Shown: piece by piece, positions 1 to 6,601 of the stretch | Position numbering within the stretch: the first letter of the stretch is position 1 | How the letters are laid out: the number at the start of each line of letters is the position of its first letter | NCBI GenBank assembly: GCA_963619935.1 | Contig: CAVEYA010000074.1 | Location: forward strand, 1 to 8,055 | DNA length: 8,055 nucleotides | Direction of reading: 5' to 3' | Source of the DNA: RUG13091 sp963619935 | Lineage (GTDB): Bacteria; Bacillota_I; Bacilli_A; RFN20; CAG-826 | Program-made: the position numbers and the translations under genes | The notes under the pieces: generated by a model | Databases searched by the model: none | Told to the model about the DNA's origin: nothing | The model's input: the letters and a program-made list of their open reading frames with translations, nothing else

Positions 1-17
1 TAGCTTATATTATTTTA

Positions 18-23
18 TATAAT
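18..23 (+). promoter_or_regulatory. Candidate -10 box upstream of hypB
   Basis: A perfect TATAAT lies 22 bases before the hypB start. A -35 element at normal spacing would fall just outside the window, so only half of the promoter can be judged. The surrounding DNA is nearly all A and T, where such hexamers arise by chance. If real, the leader would be only about 15 bases and hypB would be the first gene of its operon. If not, the operon continues from genes to the left. Confidence 0.35.
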
Positions 24-35
24 AATCGAGATAAC

Positions 36-41
36 GAGGTG
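36..41 (+). promoter_or_regulatory. Ribosome binding site of hypB
   Basis: GAGGTG, an almost full anti-16S match, sits four bases before the ATG at 46. The spacing is short but usable, and it supports this ATG as the start. Confidence 0.6.
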
Positions 42-45
42 TTTT

Positions 46-723
46 ATGGACCAAGTAAGAATTATTGAGATTAAAGAGAATATCTTTAAATCCAATGAAG
101 AAGAAGCTGACAAACTTCGAGATGAGTTAAAAAAGAAGAAAACTTTATTACTCAACTTAATGTCTTCACCAGGAAGTGGGAAAACCACAACGTTGTGTCA
201 GACATTAAAACTACTGCAAGACGATTACAAGATTGCCGTCATGGAAGCAGACATCGATAGCGCAGTTGACGCTGAAACGATTGCTAAATTAGGGAAAGTT
301 GAAAGCATCCAACTCCACACTGGAGGAATGTGCCACTTAACCGCTGATATGACAAGACAAGGAATTGAATCATTGCACACTGAAGATTTAGATTTAATCA
401 TTATCGAAAATGTTGGTAACCTTGTTTGTCCCGCTGAATTCGATACCGGAGCGTTTAAAAATTTAAATATCCTAAGCGTTCCAGAAGGTGACGATAAACC
501 TCTCAAATATCCACTTATGTATCAAGTATGTCAATTGTTCTTGATTAATAAAATGGACGTTGCCCCTTACTTTGACTTCTCATTAGACAAAGCCAAAGCA
601 AATATCAAAATGCGCAACAAAGATGCAATTATCATTCCTATCTCGGCCAAAACAGGAGAAGGAATAGAAGAATTTGCTTCTTGGCTAAGAAAAGAAATTG
701 AAGAATTTAAAGGAGAAAATTAA
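46..723 (+). CDS. hypB: HypB, nickel-inserting GTPase for metalloenzyme maturation
   Basis: This is a cytoplasmic SIMIBI-class GTPase that, with HypA, delivers nickel to [NiFe]-hydrogenase precursors and in some bacteria to other nickel enzymes. In its 225 residues, the P-loop SPGSGKTT is at 41-48, the EADIDS switch segment at 68-73, the family motif ENVGNLVCPAEFD at 121-133, the guanine-specificity motif NKMD at 168-171, and SAKTGEG at 200-206. Cys96-His97 (in GGMCHLTADM) and Cys128 match the conserved metal-binding triad at the dimer interface of HypB proteins. The N-terminus lacks the His-rich stretch or CxxCGC high-affinity nickel motif of longer homologues, so this is a minimal HypB that probably depends on HypA for nickel supply. 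It is followed after two bases by the redox gene and then by hypA, so the usual hypA-hypB adjacency is interrupted. The family assignment is very secure; the client enzyme is not shown. Confidence 0.95.
   Translation: MDQVRIIEIKENIFKSNEEEADKLRDELKKKKTLLLNLMSSPGSGKTTTLCQTLKLLQDDYKIAVMEADIDSAVDAETIAKLGKVESIQLHTGGMCHLTADMTRQGIESLHTEDLDLIIIENVGNLVCPAEFDTGAFKNLNILSVPEGDDKPLKYPLMYQVCQLFLINKMDVAPYFDFSLDKAKANIKMRNKDAIIIPISAKTGEGIEEFASWLRKEIEEFKGEN
709..715 (+). promoter_or_regulatory. Ribosome binding site of the Fe-S/FAD oxidoreductase
   Basis: A perfect AAAGGAG lies within the last codons of hypB, ten bases before the ATG at 726. It favours that ATG over the in-frame ATG at 735 and indicates coupled translation with hypB. 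Confidence 0.8.
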
Positions 724-725
724 TT

Positions 726-3644
726 ATGCCAGAAATGTCTAAAGCTGTTATCCCACCACATATGGGAGACAAAAAACCAAGCGAAAAAATTATTAAATTA
801 GGAAAAAAGATTACTGATGTTTTTGCCCACAAATTAGGCAAAGTAACCGTTGAAGATCCAGAATACTGGGGACTAGCTGAAATTGTAACTGAAGAAATGG
901 CTGATGTTGCCTTAACAATGAAGTTAAGACATCATTATACTTTTGAACAACTTGCCAAAAAGAACAAAAAATATAGTAAGGAACAATTACAAAAAATCTT
1001 AGATGAAATGGCCTATATCGGCCTTCTCGAATATGATTATGGTAATCACTATGATCACAATGGTAGAACTGCTCCTCAAAGTGAAAGAAGATATACTTTG
1101 CCATTATTTGTTCCAGGAAGTGCCGAACTTTTTAATATGGAAGAAAAGATGCTTACACCTGATGGCAAGCAAATGGAAAATAAGCGTTTAACCGAACACC
1201 CTGCTCTTGCTTCTTTCTTTGAAAGAATGACATTTATTCCACTTGATGGAATCACTCAACTTGTTCCTCCAGGAGGTTCTGGTGTTGGTATGCATGTTAT
1301 TCCAGTTGAAAAAGCAATTTCAATGGAAAACAAATCAGTCGATATAGAACACTTATCCTATTGGTTAAAGAAATATGAAGGCCATATTGGTGTTGGTCAA
1401 TGTTCTTGTAGAGCATCTCGCGCTGCTTTAGGTGAAGGATGCGCTGATGATCAATTTAACTGGTGTATTGGCGTTGGCGATTTTGCTGACTACAGCCGTG
1501 AAACTGGTAAAGGTCATGACATTACTTACGAAGAAGCGATGAAAATTTTAAAGAACGCAGAAGATAATGGTTTTGTTCACCAAATTACCAATATTGATGG
1601 TGAAAATAAAATTTTCGGTATTTGTAACTGTAACGTCAACATTTGTAATGCTTTAAGAACTTCTCAATTATTTAATACACCAAACATGTCTAGAAGTGCT
1701 TATACTGCACATGTTGAAAAGGAAAAATGTGTGGCATGTGGTAAGTGTGTTGAGACATGTCCTGCCGGTGCTGTTAAACTCGGTCAAAAATTATGTAAGA
1801 AAGATGGTAGCGAAGTCGTTTATCCAAAACATGAATTACCAGACAATATGAGTTGGGGTAAAGATAAATATGATGAAAACTACCGTGATAATAACAGAAT
1901 CAACTGCTATGACACAGGTACTGCTCCATGTAAAACAGCCTGTCCAGCCCACGTTGCTGTTCAAGGTTATTTAAAACTTGCAAGCCAAGGAAAGTATCAA
2001 GAAGCTTTAGCTTTAATTAAGAAAGACAACCCATTACCTGCTATCTGTGGACGTATTTGTAATAAACGTTGTGAAGAAGCTTGTACCCGTGGCACGATTG
2101 ACCAAGCTGTTTCTATTGATGCAGTTAAGAAATTCCTTGCGGAACAAGATTTAAAAGCAGAAACACGTTATATTCCACAAGTCACAATCGCCTCTAATAG
2201 ATTAGATCACTGGGATGAAAAGATTGCTATTATTGGTGCTGGTCCAGCTGGTTTATCCTGTGCTTATTATTTAGCTCTTATGGGTTATAAACCAACCATT
2301 TTTGAAAAGAACGCTAAATGTGGCGGTATGCTAACATATGGTATTCCTTCTTATAAATTAGAAAAGGATGTTGTCGAAGCTGAAATCGATGTCATCCGTG
2401 CCCTTGGTGTTGAAATCAAGACCGGTGTCGAAGTTGGTAAAGACATTACATTAGATGAATTAAGAAAACAAGGCTTTAAAGCCTTCTATATTGCAATTGG
2501 TTGCCAAGGTGGTAGACTCCCAGGCATTCCTGGTGAAGACGCTGAAGGCGTTGATATCGCTGTTCACTTCTTACATGGCGCAAGCGAAAACCTCAATCAA
2601 CATTTAGACGGTGACGTCGTTGTCGTTGGTGGCGGTAACGTTGCTGTTGACTGTGCTAGAACCGCTAAACGTTTCGGAGCTAATAAAGTTTCTATGTTCT
2701 CTCTTGAAGATAGAGATTCTATGCCAGCTAGTAAATTAGAAATTAAAGAAACATTAGAAGATGGCATTGAAGTCAATAACTCTTGGGGTCCAAAAGAAGT
2801 TAAGAAGGATGAAAATGGTCACGTCGTAAGCATTATCTTTAAGAGATGTTTATCCACTATTGATCCAGTCACCAAGAAATTTAATCCTCAATATAATGAA
2901 GAAGAAACTATCGAAGTTAAAGCTGATCACATCATCTTTGCTATTGGTCAAACAATTGTTTGGGGTGATTTATTAAAAGATAGTAAGGTTACTTTCTGGC
3001 ATGGTAATTACCCACTTGCTGATAGATTAACTTATCAAACCGCTGAAGAAGATATCTTCGTTGGTGGTGACGTCTTTACTGGTCCTAAATTCGCCATTGA
3101 TGCCATTGAACAAGGCAAATGTGCCGCTGAATCTTTACACAGATTTGTAAAACCAGGTGCTTCCTTAACCATTGGTCGTAATAGAAGAGACTTTAAGGCA
3201 CTTAATAAAGATGATCTTAAACTCGAAGGTTATGATACATGTGGTAGACAAGAAGCTGGTTTTGACTCATCTATTGATCAACATCACTCCTTCAAAGACG
3301 CTCATTTAACATTAACAGAAGAACAAGTGAAGAAAGAAACTGCTAGATGTTTAGGTTGTGGTGCTTCTATTGTTGATCCAAATAAATGTATTGGTTGTGG
3401 TGTTTGTACAACAAGATGTATGTTCGACGCTATTCACTTAGTGAGAGACCATCCAGAATGCACACACATGATTAAAGCAGAAGACAAATTTAAAGCTATC
3501 TTACCATACGCTATTAAGCGTGGATTTAAGATTAAATTTGGTAAACATACTGCCGAAGAAAAAGCTTCTGAAAAGAAACATAAAGAATATAAGAAAGCGG
3601 AAAAGAAAGCCAAAAAAGCTGCTAAGAAAGCTGCTAAGAAATAA
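726..3644 (+). CDS. Multidomain Fe-S/FAD NAD(P)H oxidoreductase, GltD/NfnB-like with extra N-terminal domain
   Basis: This 972-residue soluble redox protein is built from recognisable modules. Residues about 60-105 look like a winged-helix segment. Residues 220-310 form a Cys-rich domain with C226-S-C228-R, C239, C247, C300-N-C302 and C307, as seen in ferredoxin-type proteins of anaerobes. A four-Cys [4Fe-4S] motif (C335, C338, C341, C345) follows. Residues about 394-455 carry the Cys-rich N-terminal domain of glutamate synthase small subunit and dihydropyrimidine dehydrogenase (C402, C406, C441, C445, C449, C453). The FAD loop GAGPAG is at 504-509, the NAD(P) loop GGGNVA at 635-640, and a second FAD contact FVGGD at 778-782. 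Residues 875-898 hold further cluster cysteines (C875, C878, C888, C891, C894, C898). The C-terminus is a Lys/Ala tail. The protein probably moves electrons between NAD(P)H and ferredoxin or a partner subunit. No glutamate synthase large subunit is nearby, so glutamate synthesis is unlikely. Its place between hypB and hypA suggests a link to nickel-enzyme assembly or use. The substrate is unknown. Confidence 0.85.
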   Translation: MPEMSKAVIPPHMGDKKPSEKIIKLGKKITDVFAHKLGKVTVEDPEYWGLAEIVTEEMADVALTMKLRHHYTFEQLAKKNKKYSKEQLQKILDEMAYIGLLEYDYGNHYDHNGRTAPQSERRYTLPLFVPGSAELFNMEEKMLTPDGKQMENKRLTEHPALASFFERMTFIPLDGITQLVPPGGSGVGMHVIPVEKAISMENKSVDIEHLSYWLKKYEGHIGVGQCSCRASRAALGEGCADDQFNWCIGVGDFADYSRETGKGHDITYEEAMKILKNAEDNGFVHQITNIDGENKIFGICNCNVNICNALRTSQLFNTPNMSRSAYTAHVEKEKCVACGKCVETCPAGAVKLGQKLCKKDGSEVVYPKHELPDNMSWGKDKYDENYRDNNRINCYDTGTAPCKTACPAHVAVQGYLKLASQGKYQEALALIKKDNPLPAICGRICNKRCEEACTRGTIDQAVSIDAVKKFLAEQDLKAETRYIPQVTIASNRLDHWDEKIAIIGAGPAGLSCAYYLALMGYKPTIFEKNAKCGGMLTYGIPSYKLEKDVVEAEIDVIRALGVEIKTGVEVGKDITLDELRKQGFKAFYIAIGCQGGRLPGIPGEDAEGVDIAVHFLHGASENLNQHLDGDVVVVGGGNVAVDCARTAKRFGANKVSMFSLEDRDSMPASKLEIKETLEDGIEVNNSWGPKEVKKDENGHVVSIIFKRCLSTIDPVTKKFNPQYNEEETIEVKADHIIFAIGQTIVWGDLLKDSKVTFWHGNYPLADRLTYQTAEEDIFVGGDVFTGPKFAIDAIEQGKCAAESLHRFVKPGASLTIGRNRRDFKALNKDDLKLEGYDTCGRQEAGFDSSIDQHHSFKDAHLTLTEEQVKKETARCLGCGASIVDPNKCIGCGVCTTRCMFDAIHLVRDHPECTHMIKAEDKFKAILPYAIKRGFKIKFGKHTAEEKASEKKHKEYKKAEKKAKKAAKKAAKK
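3618..3641 (+). repeat. Perfect 12-base tandem duplication in the Lys/Ala tail
   Basis: Two identical copies of GCTGCTAAGAAA abut the stop codon of the oxidoreductase and encode AAKK twice. They lie in a tail (about residues 940-972) in which 15 of 33 residues are lysine. The pattern suggests that the tail grew by slippage. Confidence 0.85.
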
Positions 3645-3649
3645 TTAAC

Positions 3650-3994
3650 ATGCACGAACTTGGTATTGTTTTCACAATTCTTGACGAAGTAAAAAAAGTC
3701 GCCATTGAAAATAAAGTCAAAGCTGTCACTAGTGTGACTTTAGAAATTGGCGAAGTTTCCACTATCATTCCAAGCTATTTGGAAGATGTTTGGAATTGGG
3801 CAGTCAAAAAAGAAGAGCTTTTAAAAGACTGCAAGCTTAAAATACAAGTCATTAAAGCAGAGACATATTGCGAAAACTGTGGTTGTACTTATCCAACTGT
3901 GCAATATGCAAAGATATGCCCAAAATGCGGCAGTGATCATACCTATTTAATAAAAGGTAATGAAAAGAATATCAAAGAAATCGAAGTTATTTAA
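3650..3994 (+). CDS. hypA: HypA, nickel/zinc metallochaperone
   Basis: HypA binds nickel through its N-terminal Met-His-Glu and passes it, with HypB, to a nickel enzyme precursor. The 114-residue length is normal for the family. It begins MHELGI (the usual form is MHELSI), with His2 the expected nickel ligand. It carries a structural zinc site of two CxxC pairs, C74/C77 and C90/C93, separated by twelve residues. The LEIGEVS segment at 31-37 is also typical. The start lies five bases after the oxidoreductase stop with no clear Shine-Dalgarno sequence, so translation is probably coupled to the gene before it. A terminator hairpin starts 38 bases after its stop, as expected if hypA is the last obligatory gene of the operon. 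The identification is secure; which enzyme receives the nickel cannot be told here. Confidence 0.94.
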   Translation: MHELGIVFTILDEVKKVAIENKVKAVTSVTLEIGEVSTIIPSYLEDVWNWAVKKEELLKDCKLKIQVIKAETYCENCGCTYPTVQYAKICPKCGSDHTYLIKGNEKNIKEIEVI

Positions 3995-3999
3995 GGCTT

Positions 4000-4602
4000 A
4001 TGTTTGCTAATTATAAACCTCATAAAATGATTAAAAAGTCACGTTTTCGTGACTTTTTTGCTTTGCTTAATAATAAGCAAAAAGATGAATTGTTTCTTAA
4101 AATAGATAAACTAATCTTAGAAAATAAGGAATACACAGATAAACAAAACTATGGTTATCTTTGCAATCTATTTACCTCATTAGCCTTAGTGCAATTATTA
4201 ATTGAAGAAGGTAAAAGTAAAAACGAGGCCGAAGAAATTGTATTGAACGCAATGTATGCCTATTTAAAACCATCTGTTAAATCAATACAAAATTTAGCAA
4301 AACATAAATGGTTTGTGCCTTTATTAAAAAGATACATGCCAAAGAAAATTAAAAGAACATGCGGTTATGGCTGGAAGATTACTTTTCCAAAAACCAGTAA
4401 AGATAATTTTACAATGATTACACACCAGTGTATCTTTGCTCAAATATTTACTAAATATGGTTTCCCGGAAATGACTAGAGGATTCTGCCGTGTCGATAAT
4501 TTATTATATGACAATTTACCAAACACTATTTTTCAATATACAGAAAGAATTGGTGAAGGCGGAAAAATTTGCGATTATTCATTTATTCGTAAAAATAAAT
4601 AA
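4000..4602 (+). CDS. L-2-amino-thiazoline-4-carboxylate hydrolase-family protein
   Basis: This 200-residue protein has no signal peptide or membrane segment. Its second half fits the family named after L-2-amino-thiazoline-4-carboxylic acid hydrolase, a ring-opening enzyme of a cysteine-forming pathway in Pseudomonas. The visible hallmarks are C144 in a THQC-xxAQIF segment, KYGFPEM at 152-158, FCRVD at 162-166 and GEGGKICDYSF at 185-195. Many members in anaerobic Bacillota are annotated from this signature only, so the real substrate is uncertain. The start is a problem: ATG 4000 has only AAGG three bases upstream, ATG 4027 has no ribosome site, and a terminator-like hairpin covers codons about 12-20. 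TTG at 4063 is a possible later start. The five-base gap to hypA suggests co-transcription, but the hairpin may make expression partial. Family confidence is fairly high and function confidence is low. Confidence 0.7.
   Translation: MFANYKPHKMIKKSRFRDFFALLNNKQKDELFLKIDKLILENKEYTDKQNYGYLCNLFTSLALVQLLIEEGKSKNEAEEIVLNAMYAYLKPSVKSIQNLAKHKWFVPLLKRYMPKKIKRTCGYGWKITFPKTSKDNFTMITHQCIFAQIFTKYGFPEMTRGFCRVDNLLYDNLPNTIFQYTERIGEGGKICDYSFIRKNK
4033..4059 (+). terminator. Intrinsic terminator-like hairpin inside the start of the hydrolase-family gene
   Basis: A perfect 11-base-pair stem (AAAAAGTCACG with CGTGACTTTTT) closes a TTTT loop and ends in six Ts. It is 38 bases after the hypA stop, the usual place for an operon terminator, yet it lies within the next open reading frame and encodes residues around KKSRFRDFF. 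With an A-tract on the other side it could act on either strand. Confidence 0.7.
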
Positions 4603-4622
4603 GTAAAGAAATAAATAAAAAT

Positions 4623-4662
4623 AAGCACATTTTTGTAAAGAACAATGAAATGTGCTTTTTTT
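4623..4662 (+). terminator. Intrinsic terminator after the hydrolase-family gene
   Basis: The arms AAGCACATTT (4623-4632) and AAATGTGCTT (4648-4657) form a 10-base-pair stem, extended by a small inner TTGT/ACAA stem, and run into seven Ts (4656-4662). It starts 20 bases after the stop codon. Read from the other strand the stem is followed by TTATTTTTATTT, so it may also catch transcripts arriving from the right. Confidence 0.85.
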
Positions 4663-4705
4663 ATATAAACATCTCTAAAAGCGTTAATTAGTGGCATTAT
4701 TAGGC

Positions 4706-4740
4706 AAAGTAAAAGCCTAGGAGGAGAGGCCTAGGCTTTT
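4706..4740 (-). terminator. Intrinsic terminator of the sigma/anti-sigma transcript
   Basis: The arms at 4711-4721 and 4730-4740 (AAAAGCCTAGG and its complement) make a perfect 11-base-pair, GC-containing stem with an 8-base loop. On the minus strand it is followed by TTTTACTTTG. It begins about 8 bases beyond the anti-sigma stop codon, after an unusual run of six Cs on the minus strand (4742-4747). Together with the plus-strand terminator it insulates two converging units. Confidence 0.85.
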
Positions 4741-4748
4741 CGGGGGGA

Positions 4749-6071
4749 TTATTTACGAGTACTTTGGATACTAGTCTTCAAAGAATTTTTAGCGTCCACC
4801 ATGATGCTTTTCCAACTATCGAAGGAAGTAGCGTAATTATTTTTAAAGGAATTAATATACGCTAACTGGCGGGTACGATATTTATAATTGAATTCACTGC
4901 CAGATATAACCTTGCGGAAATCTTCACTTTCCACCCAGGAAGTAAATTCTGAAAGAGTAGCAAGCAAACTATCTAAACGGTTTTTAATGCTATCAAGCAT
5001 TTGACTTCTAAATTTATCTAAATTAGCAATAATCGCATCTAATTCAGTGTCCACTTTATTAAGTTCTTCAATTTGAGATGCACTATCGTTTTGTTTTAGT
5101 AATTCACTTCTCTTAGTTAAAACTTCAATCTTCTTATCGATGAATTCCTTATATTTAGTCATATAAGTGCAATTATCTTCGACAAATATTTGGCTATAAA
5201 GAGTGATGTATCCAGTAATTTTTTCTTTTAAGCGATTAATTTTGCTTTCATACATCGAATAATCTTTACCTTCACTTGTTAAAGCTTCTAAAGCTGTTTC
5301 AAGATAAGAAACTTTATCTTCATAAGTGACAGCGAAGTCATGAAATTCTTCTAGTACTTTTGTCGCATAATCACTAGTTTGTTGATAATAACTATCGATT
5401 TCTGCTTGTACATCATCGAAATCATCATTTTCTTCAATGTTAATGTCGTTATCTTCATCTTCATCTAATTCAGTGTAATCTTCAGAATCAGTGACAGTCA
5501 CATCGCCTTCATTTACTAAAACGTCTTCATTATTTAAATAAGAAACAATTTGTTTTCTGAATGAGAGTGCATAATCACTATTTTCGGAATAGATAGTAAC
5601 CGCGAATTGGTTATACTCCACATTTTCTTTATGAGAAATGAAATATCCAGTTTCTTTTTCTAATGAGAGGATGTTTTGAATCACTGACCAGTAATTCTTT
5701 CCAACATAATTTTCCGAAATGGTAATCATCTTGCCATCATCATTTGCTCCATAAACAGAGTTTACTTTACCTTCATTATTAATCGAGATAACCACACTTG
5801 GATTAAGATCTAATTTAACAACCGCATTAGTGATTTTAGTAGAATCCACTATTTGTTGATTATTATTAGCATTAATCACTGTGAGTGTGACCGCTAAAGC
5901 GGCACAGGCACATAATGAGCCTAATGTTGGGAATAAAATATGCTTCTTTTTATACCATGGGGTATCATCAGCTTTAGTTAAATTAGCTTTGCTTTTAATG
6001 GAGTCTAATTTATCATCATGCTTTAAAAGAGAAACATAATGATTCTTTAGTTTCTTTTCTAAATTATTCAT
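4749..6071 (-). CDS. Membrane anti-sigma factor with RsgI-like self-cleaving ectodomain
   Basis: This single-pass membrane protein of 440 residues probably holds the adjacent sigma factor inactive. A short charged cytoplasmic part (1-43) precedes one hydrophobic segment (about 44-67). The ectodomain then opens with VVKLDLNPSVVISINNEGKV (84-103), closely matching the extracytoplasmic domain of RsgI-type anti-sigma factors, in which self-cleavage at an Asn-Pro bond has been reported; here that would be Asn90-Pro91. Residues about 196-220 are a strongly acidic, probably disordered linker (ELDEDEDNDINIEENDD). Residues about 222-440 are Glu/Lys/Leu-rich and look helical and coiled-coil forming, with no known catalytic or sugar-binding module. 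It starts inside the sigma stop codon (ATGA) with its own strong ribosome site. The cytoplasmic part is not the usual RsgI N-terminal domain and has no visible zinc motif, so sigma binding is inferred from position. The signal sensed is unknown. Confidence 0.78.
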   Translation of the reverse strand: MNNLEKKLKNHYVSLLKHDDKLDSIKSKANLTKADDTPWYKKKHILFPTLGSLCACAALAVTLTVINANNNQQIVDSTKITNAVVKLDLNPSVVISINNEGKVNSVYGANDDGKMITISENYVGKNYWSVIQNILSLEKETGYFISHKENVEYNQFAVTIYSENSDYALSFRKQIVSYLNNEDVLVNEGDVTVTDSEDYTELDEDEDNDINIEENDDFDDVQAEIDSYYQQTSDYATKVLEEFHDFAVTYEDKVSYLETALEALTSEGKDYSMYESKINRLKEKITGYITLYSQIFVEDNCTYMTKYKEFIDKKIEVLTKRSELLKQNDSASQIEELNKVDTELDAIIANLDKFRSQMLDSIKNRLDSLLATLSEFTSWVESEDFRKVISGSEFNYKYRTRQLAYINSFKNNYATSFDSWKSIMVDAKNSLKTSIQSTRK

Positions 6072-6598
6072 AAAGTCAGATCTCCTTTCTTATAAGCTAC
6101 TTTAATTTTATCTAAAGCTTTATAGTATCTAGCTTGGACTTCACCAAGAGTCATTTTCTTGTAATCAGCGATTTCGCGGAACTTATAGTCATAGACTATC
6201 TTCAAAATTACGATATCGCTTTCGACTTGGTCTAAAAGACCTTGAAGTTCAAGAACCAACATATTAGTTTTATCATCTTCACTACTAGCAACATCTTCAA
6301 CAGATAATTCACCAGGTAGTTTTCCCTCTTTATTTGCCACACGAGTGACATAATTAAGAGCGAGATTACGTGCAATTTCGGTAATAAATTGCTTGAACTT
6401 ACCATCTTCTTGATAATTATCTATTACTAGTAGTAATTTCAAGAATGTTTCTTGCACTAAGTCTTCACTTACTTGTTTATCATAAGTGATGGAATAGCAG
6501 ATGTAATATATAAGGTTCTCAAATTCGTAATATATTTCATTAAAGGTTCGTTCATCACGACCCTTTAATTTTTGAATAGTTTGTTTAGTAATTAGCAT
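6068..6598 (-). CDS. ECF-type RNA polymerase sigma factor
   Basis: A 176-residue group IV (extracytoplasmic function) sigma factor with only the two core domains. Region 2 spans about residues 16-85, with the core-binding stretch SEDLVQETFLKLL at 44-56 and the promoter-melting and -10 recognition part around GKFKQFITEIARNLALNYV. An acidic Ser/Glu/Asp linker (97-110) leads to region 4 at about 115-168, whose helix-turn-helix reads REIADYKKMTLGEVQARYYKAL. The length is typical for ECF factors and too short for SigI. Its stop overlaps the anti-sigma start by ATGA, the classical arrangement for stoichiometric sigma and anti-sigma. The start has no clear Shine-Dalgarno sequence, only GGTAG close to the ATG, and a sigma-A-like promoter with an inverted repeat sits just upstream. 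The regulon is unknown; envelope stress is the natural guess given the partners. Confidence 0.9.
   Translation of the reverse strand: MLITKQTIQKLKGRDERTFNEIYYEFENLIYYICYSITYDKQVSEDLVQETFLKLLLVIDNYQEDGKFKQFITEIARNLALNYVTRVANKEGKLPGELSVEDVASSEDDKTNMLVLELQGLLDQVESDIVILKIVYDYKFREIADYKKMTLGEVQARYYKALDKIKVAYKKGDLTL
6082..6089 (-). promoter_or_regulatory. Ribosome binding site of the anti-sigma gene
   Basis: GAAAGGAG on the minus strand, ten bases before the anti-sigma ATG, is embedded in the last sense codons of the sigma gene (Lys-Lys-Gly-Asp). It is much stronger than the sigma gene's own site, which would favour full production of the inhibitor. Confidence 0.85.
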
Positions 6599-6601
6599 AT
6601 T

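Noticed and set aside
225..506. Minus-strand frame inside hypB
   Set aside because: It lies opposite a gene with all GTPase motifs intact and has no recognisable domain or ribosome site.
726..3644. Glutamate synthase small subunit (gltD)
   Set aside because: The core resembles GltD, but there is no large subunit nearby, the protein is about twice the usual length, and it carries extra N- and C-terminal Fe-S modules next to nickel chaperones.
3434..3655. Minus-strand frame with a hydrophobic Phe/Leu/Ala stretch opposite the Lys/Ala tail
   Set aside because: The hydrophobic pattern is simply the complement of Lys and Ala codons; there is no independent evidence for a gene.
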